A DNA stretch of 64,000 nucleotides from Glycine soja (taxonomy: Eukaryota; Streptophyta; Magnoliopsida; Fabales; Fabaceae), in assembly GCF_004193775.1 (NCBI RefSeq), contig NC_041005.1, positions 622,501 through 686,500 on the forward strand, read 5' to 3'. The position numbers were made by a program, and so were the translations under genes. The notes under the pieces are model-generated. The model was given only the letters and a program-made list of their open reading frames with translations. It was not told where the DNA came from and made no database searches. Shown here one piece after another: positions 1-13,900 of the stretch. Position 1 is the first letter of the stretch. Each line of letters opens with the position of its first letter.

Positions 1-465
1 ATTCCTCTGCACTTGCCATAGAGTCAGAATTTTATTATTTAACCAATTTCTTTCCATACCTTGTGTATATGGTTGTTCTGAGAACTCAAAATAAGTACTA
101 AACTAGCTCTCATTAGCCATTGTAATAGGGTGATAGTGTAGCTCAACAGTTAACAAAGTTTAAATGATATCGAGAAGACCCAATATTCAGAATTTGCAGA
201 CAATTTATGCAACTAGTTTTATGTAAAATTTCAGACACGCACTAACAAGTATCAATGACAGAATCTTAAAAACATTCAAATCAAGGTACCATCTGGTTCG
301 GAGGTGATAAATTTTTTCAACATCATAAGCATGGATGGACTCCTCAATCTGTATCAATTTATGCTCATCACATAAATGAAGGTCATTTAATCCACAATCT
401 AGTAATACAGAACAGTTTGATTGCAGACCTTTATTCATTGTAAGGATGCAAGAAAAAATCAGATT
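1..465. other. 3' flank of the CIB22 gene
   Basis: AT-rich sequence downstream of the CIB22 stop codon. It probably contains the 3' UTR. No further coding exon or repeat was recognised. Confidence 0.5.
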
Positions 466-2726
466 TCAGTCATTATCTTCTCGGCCATAATTATAAACTA
501 TCTCAATCTGCATAAAAAACACAAAAACAAAATCAAACAGAAATAAGCATATTCCAAATCAATAAATTGGAACAACTTTTGGGTATCTCATACAGAATAA
601 AATGAATGAGGACCATTGAAAGCAAGCATACAGGAAGGATGTCCTACTCAAACGGAGAATTTCCTCCTATCCCTCATAACATTTTATGCATATACCCTCT
701 CTGATCAAGTGTGGAAAACAGCATACCAATTCACCGATTTTTGAAAGACCTTGATATTCTTGCACAGGGAGTGAATATCCAATAGTGGATTTATAGAATG
801 ACAGGATTAATTATTTCAAAAACCTAACAAACTATGGAGGTTGGCCTTGCAAAAGAAGTAAACTTATTGCAGTCTTCATTCTCATGATTAGATTATTATC
901 ACCACCGAAGATCTCAGTTAGCCAGTCTTGAACATTCCATCACTTGTTCAAAAGTGAAAATTGCTCATCCAACAATAGTACCCATTGCAGAAATATGGGG
1001 AGAACAATGCTTGTTAACTTCTAAAATTATCACACACACATTTAGTATATAATGCAGAGGAGATGAGATACACTATTCCAGCTATATAGACCAGGTTAAC
1101 GACTTAATAATCATGAGGAAGTTCACTGCATTTTCCAAAGAAAAACGCCACAAAGTTTATAAAGTGATTAAATAACACACCGAGACACAGATTTGGAACA
1201 TTTTGTGCAATACCCTCACACGACAGGTCAAATGATGGGGTCATCTGATGCTTGTGATGAGAGGTATAGACACAATGCCCCATGCAAAAAGAAGAACATG
1301 GGGCCTTATGCAGGTATTTTAGGCCTCTTGCACAGGACATTGTGTATATCTCATTGAATGAACTTGTCGTGAATTCTCAATTCTACTGCACAAATGTATA
1401 TACATAAAATTTAATTCAAAAGTATTAACTGAAGATGGAAAAAGAATTTAGTGATGCCCATGAATGTAGCAAAATTAATAAGTAGGACTAACAAAAAATG
1501 GAAAAGATAAACCTATGATATAACCATAACAACTTACCCCTTGAGGTGGAGTTGGGTTGCGAGTAAACTTGGAACCACCAGGAGCCCAAGGAACTATTAT
1601 ACATCAGAAAATAGGAGTAAAAAGAGTCAATATCTGAATTGGACTATATAACAAAACAGGAAAGAAAAGGGCCAATGAGTAGAGTAACATGCGCAGATAA
1701 ATCTACCCTAAACCCAGGAAAACTAAAATATGGGCGATACCTTGCCTTTGTGCCTATGCTCCAAGGCATATTGTAGCTTTGGTAAATTAAATCTTTCAAA
1801 ATAATGGCCTTTATTTATTTATCTTTTGTAAGTTTAACAGTTTGATTACAGTGACAAGCAAAGATACTGACTACGGAGGATATGCCTAATAATCATTTGA
1901 TGGAAGTACCCTCAACTCCCATCAGCACTTTCAATGAGGCTAGCACCAAACAAATGGAGAAGGGGTGAAGTTATGTTTAAAGCAATCATGTTTAGAATTA
2001 TTTACAATCAGAGGACATTAACATAATATTCTCAACTATATTTTTTACCCATTGTCTGAATGATATTAAGAATTTGAAAAGAAAGAAAAAAAGTAGGGTA
2101 ATATTTTGTTATGGATGTGATATGTTATAATTTCCAATGGAGAGTGAAAGAAAACAATGTGGCATAGGGTATATACGAAGCAGTGTTGGCAAAGTGGTTA
2201 ATTTACCAATATAAGGATCAGGATGGCGCCACTTGTTGTAGGAAGCTTCAGCATCCGCTATGAGCCTGTCAATGGTATCAGGGTCTTCCTGTAATGGAAC
2301 CAACATCAGACAACATATAAGAAATCGAATGGAATACGAGTGACACAAATCCCTAATTACAACATACATAGTCCAAATAACAAACAATTAGGGTACAAAA
2401 TATGACAAGGGATGTGTGGATCGAAACCATGTTAGAGATGCGATGATTTGGAAGGGAAGGGAAGTGAAAAGAGGGAAACGAACCACGTGTCTGTTCTCCT
2501 CGAACCTTTCGCGGAGGTTTGAAGCCTGAAAAAGAAGAAAAAGGGAATTAGGGAAGAAATAAGGATTGAAAAGGGGAAATGGGAAAAGAATGAATGGTAC
2601 GTCGTCGTAGAAGAGGTGGCGATGTACGGCCCAGTTGAGAGTGTCTTTGAGGGCACGGCGGTAGAGGATCCGAACCCTCTCCTTCTGCGCCGCGCGCCGA
2701 GCCAGGTACGCTGCCGTCGAAGCCAT
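466..2726 (-). CDS. CIB22: Complex I subunit NDUFB9 / B22 (LYR family), 115 aa, 5 exons
   Basis: This is the accessory B22 subunit of mitochondrial NADH:ubiquinone oxidoreductase (membrane arm). Exons on the minus strand are 2601-2726, 2484-2525, 2207-2288, 1538-1593 and 466-507. They total 348 nt in frame and end in TGA. The protein opens MASTAAYLARRAAQKERV, carries the LYR-type motif ILYRRALK (about residues 20-27), then YNKWRHPDPYIVPWAPGG, and ends YNYGREDND. I recognise this from the plant B22 family, where the Arabidopsis protein is about 117 aa, so the length fits. All introns are GT-AG. The last coding exon is only 42 nt and lies about 1 kb from exon 4, so an ORF search alone would miss it. 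Exon 4 ends exactly at GG|GTAAGT. There is no cleavable presequence, as is usual for this subunit. Confidence 0.95.
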
Positions 2727-3918
2727 ACTTTCTGCTTTTTTCAGTTCTCCTCAGGGATTGGCGAAAAAATGCCAAAGGCAAACAACCTCCAAGTCAAACC
2801 CGCCACGACGTCGTATCAGAATTGGACCAGACCATCTCAACATTGGGCCTTCTATTTTTCAAATGGGCTTTCCATCTATTGTTGGGTCCAATTTTTACTC
2901 CATCCTTTGTCTACGCTTCTTGGTAAATTCTAATGTTTTTTGTGCTAGTATAACTGATTTTTCCGGATCCTCTAGAGTTAACTACTGAGATTACTTAATT
3001 TATCCTTCCTCACTTTAAAGAAGTGAAATCATATTTTTTTCAATACACAGTATGCATTTGAAAGTCCAAAACAAATATATGGACCATAAAAAAAGTAAAC
3101 ATAAAATTAGAGTAAATGACATTATTCTCTCATATATAAAATATACACTTTCCTTATCTATAAATGAATGTGAATTATATTTGAATCCTTTTCAATATAA
3201 ACAAACCTCTTCAAATTCTACCCAAAAGATAAAAACCCTCTTAAAACTGATAAATAATTATGCAAACGTGTCTTTCAATTACATTGGCTTTTTCTATAAC
3301 TAATTTTGAATGTTTCATCATTGATTTTTTTAGATAAACTTAAATGTACCACAGATATTTAAAGGAAAATGAATGTATATTTTAAACATGTTTAACATAT
3401 GAGCTAGTAGTGCTATATTTTTTACATTATATCACATGTAATAAATTTATTTATTTTTATAATAAAAAACTTAAAAATCATATCAAGAATGATTCAATCA
3501 CCCATCATGATTTCGTCTTCACATAGCACCTCAATGCATTAAAAAAAGAGGATGTTTATAAACTGGCCTCAACTCCTAAGCGACTGGGGACTTTATTACA
3601 TACAATACATTCATATCTGAAGTTTGAGCAATGATGCTATAATACCAAGAGGGAAAACGGAAAACATATTGACTAATACGCAGCATGAAACTATATTCAG
3701 CGAAACACTTGAAATTGTTTTGAACTCGTTGAAATAATGCTGTAATGTATCAAAAGAGGGTGAGGGAGAACGATGTGAAGTTGGCAATTCAAGACCAAGT
3801 ATTCACAGGCATTAGGTAACATAAGTTAACACCAAAATGAGAAAGGCAATGGTTCCTTTTGCATTGAGGAAAGCAGTGAATTATATAATAAATAAATTTG
3901 GTGTACATGAAACGAGGC
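2727..3918. other. Spacer: CIB22 promoter and kinesin 3' flank
   Basis: The part next to 2727 is the CIB22 promoter and leader. The part near 3919 is the kinesin 3' UTR; a minus-strand AATAAA (plus-strand tttatt at 3592-3597) lies about 320 bp past the kinesin stop and could be its poly(A) signal. No gene was recognised. A 14-nt word identical to a cloning polylinker lies at 2965-2978 (see findings). Confidence 0.5.
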
Positions 3919-6900
3919 CTAAAAAAGAGACGCCCTGGTGTTTCTCCACGAATATGACATCCTATGTGGTGAGAAGCTAAGGCCAAACATCTCCTTCAGG
4001 GCCTTACCCTGCCCTGTAAACCTCAATAACTTTGCAACAACTGCAGCACTCTCCACGATGTGGTTCATAACGGTGCTGCTCCATATGCGATTCGCCAACT
4101 GCTTCCTCCGGCGCTTTGAATCCAATGCAATGCCCCACTTGCTGAAGAGATTCTTCCTCTCTTCCTCGGATAGCCTTCTCCGCATCAGCTTGACCAGCAC
4201 CTCTCTCTCCCACCGAACACCCTTCGCACTGTTTCCCCAAACAAAGACAGGTATGTCAGTCAACATTAAGCAGTGTCCATGAGCAAGATGTATATCAGAT
4301 GCTCATGTGACAGAAACAAGAGAGAACCTTGAAGCTAATGTGACGGTGTGAGCGTCGTTCGTGGACTGATTTCCACTGGCAAATGTTTCTTTGAGGAAAG
4401 ATAATCTTCTAAGCTCCACCTCCATATAAATGGAGTCAGTTGGATCACCTCTGAACAAAAGAAAGAAGTAAGTCCTGTGAAACAATGATACATTGCAGGC
4501 TTGCCACAGTTCCACTATTTCTGTTTGCTGCTGCTTGAATTGCAGAGGCCATTCTACAGGAGATTCAGGTGCCTCTAACATTGAACCCACACCTACATCT
4601 TTCATATTCTTTTCAAATCTAAAAGTTGTTGTCTCTGCTTGCTGATCCTACAATTCAGTAACAAGAATTTAGTCAAAAACATCGACGTTCAAGAGTAACA
4701 GCGACTTTTCAAATGAGACTTTTAAGCATCGAATGAATCGTTACACGAATAGAAAATGAAATAACAGCTGCAACAAATATGATTGTGTGAACTTATTATC
4801 CATGGCTGCTACAAGTATCAATATGAATATCTTGATACAGTAGAGGTTCAATATTCTTCCTATATTTGCTAATGACAAGCAACAATTTCACACAATAAAT
4901 ATTGAAAAGGAATTAATAACAAGAATGACCAGAGTAAAGCTACCTACTTATGAAGCAATAAACACTTTTAATAAAGCATAATTCATAGTTGCATTGGTAA
5001 CTGGTTAATATTGCATAATGGAACAAGCATGTGAACAATTTCAGTTAGTTCAAAGAAAAAAATAATAAATGTGTAATTTTTTTAGCTTAAATTTTAAGAA
5101 ATAAGAAATGATTTGAAATGATTCATTTGCACCTGATCATCATCTACAAGCTGCTTCTCATACTCAAGTTTTACCATTTCCTTCATCCCAGCAACGAAAG
5201 TTTGGAGGCTAGTAACATCTTCATTAGCATATGATCTCATGCTGTTGGTTCTTAACTCATCCATAGAGGGGCTTCCAATAGAAGATGGAGAGCCATTCAT
5301 TGACAATTTTGTGGAAGAGCCATAAGTTAATGGAAGGAACTTTCTCTGCAATCCATCTGGTCTTCCAGGGAAGCATTTTTTAAAACTACTGGCCGGAGTC
5401 CTCTGCATTTCTCCCGTTTTCTCCGGAGAACCAGTCATGTAATATTCCCTACAACTCCAGCTCCTTATTAATTTAAGATTCCTACAATTTGACACTGTTT
5501 CTGACATAGTCAAAGGAGAATCATTACTCAATTGTGAATCATCGATTCTCTGCTCCAACACACCATATGTTAATTGGTTCTGTCTGTCCTCCCTATCCTC
5601 ATTCACAGGGGTCGGTATCTCCTGACTTATTACATTTTCCTCTCCATACAATGTTAATGCCAACACCCCATTGTCACTTACTGATGGATTAGCATATTCA
5701 AGGTCATCTCTACTTGATTCCTCCAATTCAACACTTAGAATTTCTTTGCAGCATTCATCAGGGTGTTCTGTACAAACAAAAGTTATCAAATGACTAAATA
5801 TGATGTGGTTCTACTCTTGAATGGTACTAACTATTAATTTCTAGCAGCCTACTTACTATTGACAAAGGGAAGAGAAACAACTTACTATCAGGACTACTTT
5901 CACTGTTTTCATTGTTGTAGTGAGGATTGTTGAATTCTCTAATGCGTAAATCAGAAGGGTAAATGCTTGATGACTCTGATGTTGAATCATCATCTTCCCA
6001 GGTGTTCATCCTTTCCTGCATATTACAACAATTATTAATGTCAGACTGAATTATAAGGAGAGCAAACCAAATTCAGAGGCATAATTTCTTATATAAGTTC
6101 ACTAATTAGGAGATAGAAATTACTTTTCTAGATTTCTGATCATTTCCAACCATGCGCAGCAAATCCTCAACCTGAGATTGAGCAAGATCACGTTGCTCAA
6201 TAAGCTCCCGAATCTCCCTCTCCATCTGAATAATTGAAACCCATGTTATCAACATCCAAGGAGTAACAAAAACGTAACATGCACAAGGGTGAAAGATGCA
6301 TCAGTAAGCACCAATTTACAGCTTTAGGTATGATACGAAATCTAAGAAAATGATGAAACCAATTTTAGATATTATGACATAAGTATTGTTTAATTTACAC
6401 AAATGGACAATTAACCAGAAAAGAGGGGTTAATACACCAAAAGTTCTAAATCAACATCTTCAAAGTTCCACGTCAAGATATGTCTACAATCAACATAAAA
6501 TGAATATCATATGAATTAAAAAAAAAAGAAGCAAATTACGACCTTTTGTATCTGGAGATTTTTCTTTCTCAACATTGCTGCACAATCACAATTGGTGGAA
6601 GGAGGACAAGGAGTTCTCAACTCAGTCTCTAATCTGGCTACCTCTTTTTGCAGCTGCTTGACCAATACCTTATCAGACATCACTACATTAACCTGTGCTT
6701 TAGTGGTCACTTGTTTTGCACAACAAGCAAAAAGAAGGGTGTTTCTAGTTTGCTCAACATGGCTCCGTGCAGGGCTCAAAGTGCAAATAATGGCTGTTCT
6801 AGAATTGCCACCTAAGGAAGGCTGCAGTATGCGTGTCAACTTAGAATCTCTATAATTGATGTGTCCTTGTCTTCCCTTACTGCATCCAAGCACATATGTC

Positions 6901-9720
6901 AGCCAACAGAAACTACTGAATTTTACATTTGAACAGCTTCATAGAAAGTGTAGCCCATCAGATAAGTTTACAGTGAGAAGATCTCTCTAATTAGTCACAA
7001 CACGAGGTACATAATATGAATATCCGGCTTGCTTCTTCACCCAAATTTTTATTTACTGGTGAAGTTAACATTAACTAATATCCAACCGATTTAATTATCC
7101 ATTTAGTCCTTATAATTTTTAAACTTACCCTTTTTAGTCCTTATAGTTCATAAGTGAATTTTTTAGTCCTTGAAGTTTAATAAGTAGATTTTTTAATTCC
7201 TGAAATTTACATTTTAATTCCCAAAAGGTTCCTGCTGTTAAATTTTTTTAACTCCGTTAATTAAAAAAATTTAACGGCAGAGACCTTTTAGGAATTAAAA
7301 TATAAACTTCAGGGAATAAAAAACACACTTATTAATTACAGGGACTAAAAGTTTGAAAACTATAGGGACTAAATGGCTAATTAATCCTACTCAACCCTAT
7401 AAAAGGAACTCAGTGTCTTATAATTAATAAAAAGGCTATCTTAATGCTCTTTTTCTCTTTTCTGAAAGAAAGGCTATCTTACTGGTATGAGCCTATGATG
7501 ACATCAATAATTTCAATCCGATAGTAGCGAAAAGAAAAAATAGGCTAGTCAGTTCTTGCATAGAAAACACAAAGTTAACCTTGTAGCCTGACAGGTCGTG
7601 AAGTCATAAACAATGAAGATATGATTAATTAATCAACAATAAAATAAGAGGCAGGCATCCATATGACTTGCAGTTGAATTAAACAATCCGGATGTAGGTT
7701 TGCTAACAATATTAAAAGCTGAATAAAGAAGGTAGACACCATAGGCTAAGAAAGAAGGGGACAACCTAAGTTTACGAATAACTGTTCCAAGAGTGAGTAA
7801 ACTCCGATTTATATGACAGCCTTCTTTCAATCTGGCCCCAGCTGATAATGCCTGAGATGCACGCTCACTCCCTGCCAAATCAACAAAATTCTGCAGAGAA
7901 AAGAAACAAAAATAATAGTAAAATGTTCTAAACATTTTTTGTTGAGTGAGAGGAAGAATTTAAAAATTGAAACATACCACACTAGCAGCTAAGGTGGTTG
8001 AGCTGCTTTTACCCATGAATTCTCTGGCAGAACTTTCAATTGTCTGCAAGGTTAAAATTCCAATAACATAAGTCAACAAGATATAGAAAACACAATGTAC
8101 TAAGCAGCAAGGGGGAAGACACACAAACCAGTCTGATAATTTGGTGAGATCGAGAACTCTTGTCGTTGAGGTATGTCTCTCCTACCTGTCTCTGTGCTGC
8201 AAGAATATAGCAGGAAATGTAATACTGTAAACCAACCCGTGTCAAGAAAGTTATGCAAATTTCTTTTACCTTCACAGAATGATAGGAGCTCTTTCAAATG
8301 CACCCAGTTCCGGAGAGTCTCCTCTGTAAGTTTCTCTACAATTGGTCCTCTCTGAAAAATAGAGAAACAGTTAAATAAACGATATCATTTCTTCTTCAAT
8401 TCAATATATTAAATATATATAGATTACAGAATGCATTCACCTCAGGATCATCACGCAGCCTTAGTGATGTGTTCTCAGTGCTCAGGAGGTCTCTAATAAT
8501 TTCGTTGTAAATTTCAATTGCTGAGAACTTCAACACAAAAGCTCTTTCTTCATGCTAAAAAAGTCACGGTAACCTTTTCTTAGCAAGACTTGTAATATTA
8601 GAAACAAGAATTATGGTGGAAAATGATACTGAAGAATTAAACAGCTAGATCAATAAATCTGTCCAGCTACCTTATTTATATAGTCAAAAATATCTGCTAC
8701 AGCATATTCAGTTATTCCAATCATCGTGTATGTCTTTCCACTACTCGTTTGCCCATAGGCAAAAATACTTGCTGAAAGAATGTATAAATACGTATTTTAG
8801 TCAAAGGAGACTGATTGGGAAGTCTTGACGAGAAACTGGGTAGCATAAAATTATATACTTACAGTTTATTCCGCCAACAACTGAAAGAGCAATATCTTTG
8901 GCCCCTTCTTCATATACCTGCTTTGTGGAACAGTCACCCCGAAATACTCTATCTACAACCAAATCATAATAAAAATTCAGAAACATTTTATCCATAATAA
9001 ATGAACCTCTGATACATTATATCTTAAACTTAATCAACAATGCTTCCAAAACACAATCATTACAAAAAAAACTAAGCAAAATGCATTTTGAAGTGAGGCA
9101 ATGTACAGTCGTTTTAAAATAAAAGAGAAGGGAAAAAAGGGAATGGCATCTTAGTTAGTCTTGTCAAATCAAAACAAGTGAAAAAAGAATCATCAAAATG
9201 TTTGTATCACCAATTCAATTAAGTACTTTCCCAAGTTGGACCCAGGAAAAATAGAAAAAGAAGTGCATCTCTGCCATGGAAAGTCAAAGCAAGAGAACTT
9301 GAAATTATTCAAAGCAACTAAACCTTGTTCTCCAGGCAAAGTAAAGTGATCCACAGATCCAGTAAACGTACTTTATGAATCAAGCCATGTTCTAAGATTC
9401 CAATTCTTGTCAATATAGTGCAATCATAGAATTGTTTGATTTTGATTACAATTTATGACAATGAATAATATAGCAACATCAAAGATATGCATTTGCTTAC
9501 CAAAGGTGTAGGCACTTGGGAATGTGGAACCTTCCCGAAGGGTGTTCCGGTATAAGATGGTAGTGTCATTGATGCATTCCCAATCTCCTGTTTCATTCAC
9601 ATCAATTTCCTTCTCACTCAAAGGCCTCAGCCTCACTAACACCAGAATCTTCTCCTCATGGCCTCCCACTCCTCCCATCTTCTCCCATTTAACTAACTCT
9701 TCTCCAGCAACAGCTCCCAT
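3919..9720 (-). CDS. Kinesin-7 family motor (KIN-7, NACK-type C-terminus), 899 aa, 14 exons
   Basis: Plus-end-type microtubule motor of the plant KIN-7 group. Exons: 9501-9720, 8863-8952, 8671-8771, 8441-8554, 8270-8351, 8129-8196, 7978-8043, 7766-7890, 6543-6879, 6124-6225, 5886-6015, 5133-5767, 4328-4647, 3919-4228. The sum is 2700 nt in frame, giving 899 aa. The motor occupies about residues 20-345: P-loop GQTSSGKT (110-117), switch I NDKSSRSH, switch [12 protein letters not shown], and [11 protein letters not shown] neck/coiled-coil segment follows (ALVKQLQ-like, then [14 protein letters not shown]). A Ser-rich low-conservation middle leads to a C-terminal NACK_C/DUF3490 block ([18 protein letters not shown], then ESAAVVAKL), ending RASLF. 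Relatives include Arabidopsis KIN-7C/E-type proteins (about 840 aa) and the cytokinetic NACK kinesins. Start ATG at 9720 gives [17 protein letters not shown], typical of the group. The exon 9 donor reads AAG|GTCGTA, which is weak but keeps the frame. Confidence 0.95.
7091..7384. mobile_element. Foldback MITE in kinesin intron 8
   Basis: The outer ends ttaattatccatttagtcc (from 7091) and ggactaaatggctaattaa (to 7384) are near-perfect inverted repeats. Pairing continues inward through the repeated 'tagtccttata' and 'agggactaaa' words to a centre near 7245 (gttaaatttttttaactcc). Arms are about 130 bp and there is no ORF. It lies wholly inside the intron between exons 8 and 9 of the kinesin gene. 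Confidence 0.8.
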
Positions 9721-10910
9721 TTCTCACTTTTAAAAGTGAAAACAAGTGATGTTGTAAATTATAAAAGCTATTATTGCTTTCCCAAATATGTAAGATAGTT
9801 ATAGGAAAACAGCTGGCTGTTCACAAAAATACCAAGCCCTTAAATTTGAGCATTATTCACATCATGAATGAAAAGACAACAACCCATTAACTTCAGCTCA
9901 TAAATAAATACGCAATAACAGCAAGAAGAAGCTAACTTTAGAAAGACCAGGAACAACAGAATACTGGTAACTAATTACTATTTAATCGTCAATCAATTCT
10001 TACTTGTCGCTTGTAGGCCTTATATGACTAGAACTTCTCTTCAATAAATTAAAAACAAAAAAAGAAAGTAAAATAACAAAGAAGAGAGATTATCAACCTT
10101 CATCTGGAGAGAGAGAGAGAGAGAGAGAGGTGAGGGACGTGAAGAGCAAATAAAAAATAAAAATATTTTTATCCTTGGTTCACCAATGACCAATAAAAAA
10201 ATAGTTTGATCGTGGCAAACGCTCAATGTCTGAGAACTGAGAACGCAATTCAACGAAACAAGACCATAAATCGTTAGTTACACGGAGCAATGGTCCCAAA
10301 ACAAACAACACCATCCCTTTCACTCTCCCTCTTTTTTCTTCTTTCCAACAAACACATACGGTCAGATATTCTTGTAGAAATTAATGTTTCACGACTCAAT
10401 GAAATTACCTTCAACTTTCTCTGTCCTTTAACGTCTTCCTCTGACGGAGAGAGAACCGCAATTGAAAGTTTAACCACAAATGCGACCCAAAAGTAAAACT
10501 AAAATAACACACGAATTGGTCTCTTCAGAATTCACTACATGGCATTGGCAGGCACCTCAATGCCACTTACTCAACACAACTAACTGCTTCAGAGTTCAAA
10601 GTTCAAACCTTTGAGTAGACTAGAGTTACTCAAAACCCAGAATAGTATAAAAAATCTTAGTACGATTCACAAGGCGTGTGACGTATCGTCCAAGTTTAGA
10701 TTTTTCTTGCACAAAAACATAAAAGTTCAGATTGTTCAATGGGATTGAATAGATTAAGAAGAGTAGGGGAAGGGGTAGTGAAAATGGGTACAAGTTAACG
10801 ACCCACGATCTGAAAGAGAAAGGTTGTAACGCCACCGCACCACACCATGCAATGTAAGAGAGAGAGTGTGTGGTCGGTTTCTTTTCTCTCTCACTCACAC
10901 CTGGAACTTG
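9721..10910 (-). promoter_or_regulatory. Kinesin 5' leader and promoter region with GA/CT microsatellite
   Basis: Upstream of the kinesin ATG. A GA run of about 23 nt (10107-10129) reads as a CT-rich leader on the minus strand, a common plant 5' UTR feature. A leader intron is possible: donor GAAG|GTTGAT with the exon ending at 10098, and an acceptor TTTTAAAAG ending at 9727. The leader intron is inferred only from splice-like sequence. Confidence 0.4.
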
Positions 10911-13900
10911 GGAGCGTCAATTTCACAGGATTCCGACATTTCCACATTCACTTTATTACATCCTCTTCTTTATCTCTTTTTCTTAACTTAACTTTTTGTT
11001 CTTCCCTGACCTTTTTTAAATGATCTCGTTCATTGTGTATTGAACAAAAAGAGTACTAAACAATAAGAGGATTTTATAAATTGGTTACGTAGAGAATGAA
11101 AAGAAATAAAAATCAAATCAAAATAGTATACTTCTTTATTTATAAAACTTCAAATTTTTTTATTTAAAAAAGTACATTTCTAATTTCTCATTTATTGTCC
11201 ATCATTAATATCAATCTATGAGGTTAGAAATTTTTGTTCGTATTTATCTTTTCTTAGTCACTCAAAATTTGATATTTATTTGATGAAACTAAACGAAAGA
11301 TTAGAAATATAAAAACTAAAATTAAAAATATAAACTTTATAGAGATTAAAAATTTATTTAATTTTAACCTTGATATCTTAAATAAAGAATGAGAAATGAG
11401 ATAAATAAAACTGTAAAAGTTTTTTTTTATAAGAAAACCTTTGTTTTATTATTGTTCTATCCAAAACTGAACGAAAGCGCGTGGTATAATTTTCTTTCTT
11501 TTCTTCCGTACGTACATCCCGAAAACGGAACGAACTTCAATCACGGTGTTTTGTTTTCTTTCCTTCCTTAATTTATTATTTTTCTTTTCACCATAACAAA
11601 TAAAGCATTGCAGTGGTTCATTAAAATATAATCAAATTTTATTTGATATTTTTAATTTTTATTGACATTTTTTAATTTATATAATAATATAACATTATAC
11701 AGTATAATTTTCTTGGTCCATATATTTCTTAATTTTTTTAAATAAATACATAATTACTGATTTCTTAATAATCGGTTGTTTATTTAAATAATTACCAAAT
11801 AAAGAAAAAGGAGCCTCACACAGAACTAAAATATTAAATGTAAGGTGATTTGTGGGATTTATTTAATATTTTTATAATAACATCATTAAAATGATGAATT
11901 ACATAAAGTAAATGAAAATAATATTGTGACTATGTGAGATCCATGTAAATATTATAATAAAAAATATATATATATATAATTCTAATAAATTATTTCCTTA
12001 GATATGTCTTAAAATGCTTGGCTGGAAAGTGAAAAAAAGGAATAAAAATAATTAAGAAGAAAATAAGTAGACTTTTAAGTTATTTGAATCGAAAGAAAAA
12101 AAAAAGTGGTGTTTAATAATGTTAGAATTAGGTGGAAATTTTGATATAAAATATCATTTGGTATCATTGCATTTTCTCTTCCAAAGAAAATAGTGATCAC
12201 TATATGAGTAAGGTACAACATAAAATAGTTTGATATAAAAACATTGCCTTCCTTATATGATAATTTATCTTATTATTAGAAATAATAGACATGTACTGCA
12301 TAAAAGATAACTTTGTTATTTAAAAGATAACTTGTCCTATTGTCTTTATCATAATTCAGAGAAAATAAAATTGTGAGACGCACAATAGACTTCCATCATT
12401 TTTCTTCTCGTTACCAAACAAGAGAAGTCCTAGCCACTAACCTTCTTCTTTCCATTACACTTTTTACACTCTTAAAATTATCAAAACAAAAAATGGGTAA
12501 ATGAGTGTGAAAAATTCATTTTCCTTTTTAAATTTATGAGGAGTGATAGAATCAAATTAATATTTTTTTTCTGAAAAAATCGAATTAATATACCAACAAT
12601 TAAACTTTATAATTTAAAATAATTAAACTTTGAAAAAATAGGAGTTTTCATTTTTTTTTAAAAAAATATATATAATATTTTTTATTTTATCTCTATTTTT
12701 ATTTTTTTCATCAAAGATTAAGGTTATATTGATTCTTTTAAACAAAGTGCATCAAGTTATTGAAGTATTTTTTATGTCAAGAGCGATGAATTTTACCCGT
12801 CAAAATCTTATAATGAATGGTAATATTATAACAAAAAAAATGTTAAAAGTCATGTAACAGTTAATAATTATGTGACTCTAAGTACTTTTTTAATTTTAAT
12901 CATTTAGATATAATTAAACAGTGAAGATTTATTATCTTATATCTCGTGTGTTAATGTGTATTATTAATTTGATAAAAAAAGAATAAGTATAACTTTATAC
13001 TTTTGTCTCTAAAATGAACCTTTCCCTTTGAAAGAGTCTTGATATAATAAATTTACATTTTAAGTAAAAGAGACTATACCCGCTAATCACCTTGTAAGTT
13101 TGCTTTTCTTCACTTCTAATAAAATTAAGCTTAATTTTCTTACTATTAAAATAATTAACAATTAACAATTAATATCTGTTAATAAAAAAAGCTTAATTGT
13201 GTTTTCCTAAAATCTTAATTGTGTGATTTAAGTTCATCGGATTTTAATTAAGCAAATTAAGTATTTCAATATCATTATGATTATATTACTTTGATCCCTC
13301 TATTATTACTTAATTAAATATTTAACAATTTTTGTTTATGTAATATTGAATGATAAATGTGTGTTAAATATTTAATGAAAATTCAATAAAAGAATCAAAA
13401 TCACACAACTATAATACTTAAAATAAATAAATACATTTAAAATTAAGGACCATCAACACACTTGAGATACCTAAAAAAGATAAAAATATAATTAAGTTGA
13501 AATTCAATAATGTATCACATAGGCTTATATTGTATAATTATTTCTCTTCCTTTACCCCCAAATGATAACATTTTTTTTATCCCTACCAAGAAGTTGACAA
13601 TAACTTAGACATATCAATTAAGTTAAACATCTTTAGTATATCATATAATAAGATATTTTTATAGTGTATATTTGGATTAAAATTTATGAAGTTAAATTTA
13701 CAAATTAATTGTAAAAATATCTCAAACATACTTTGGGATGTAACTAAACATAATCTTAAACTTTGTTTTTTTTCAAACTTTGATCCTGCCAGCAGAAATC
13801 CAAACAGACTCATAATAGTGTTTATTTTTCTATTAACATGTTAAACAGCATGGTAGGTGAACATAATTGGGCCTCCTTGTAGCGTGAACTCATTTGTTAA

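Noticed and set aside
2388..2723. Read-through of CIB22 exon 1 into a 112-codon frame
   Set aside because: The part after codon 42 is intron: a GT donor follows TAC GAC GAC and the family sequence resumes in exon 2.
10041..10253. ORF over the GA/CT repeat upstream of kinesin
   Set aside because: Low-complexity Ser/Leu run from the microsatellite; it lies in the probable leader.
13583..13813. 76-codon minus-strand ORF in the long spacer
   Set aside because: AT-biased composition, no recognisable family, no splice partners.
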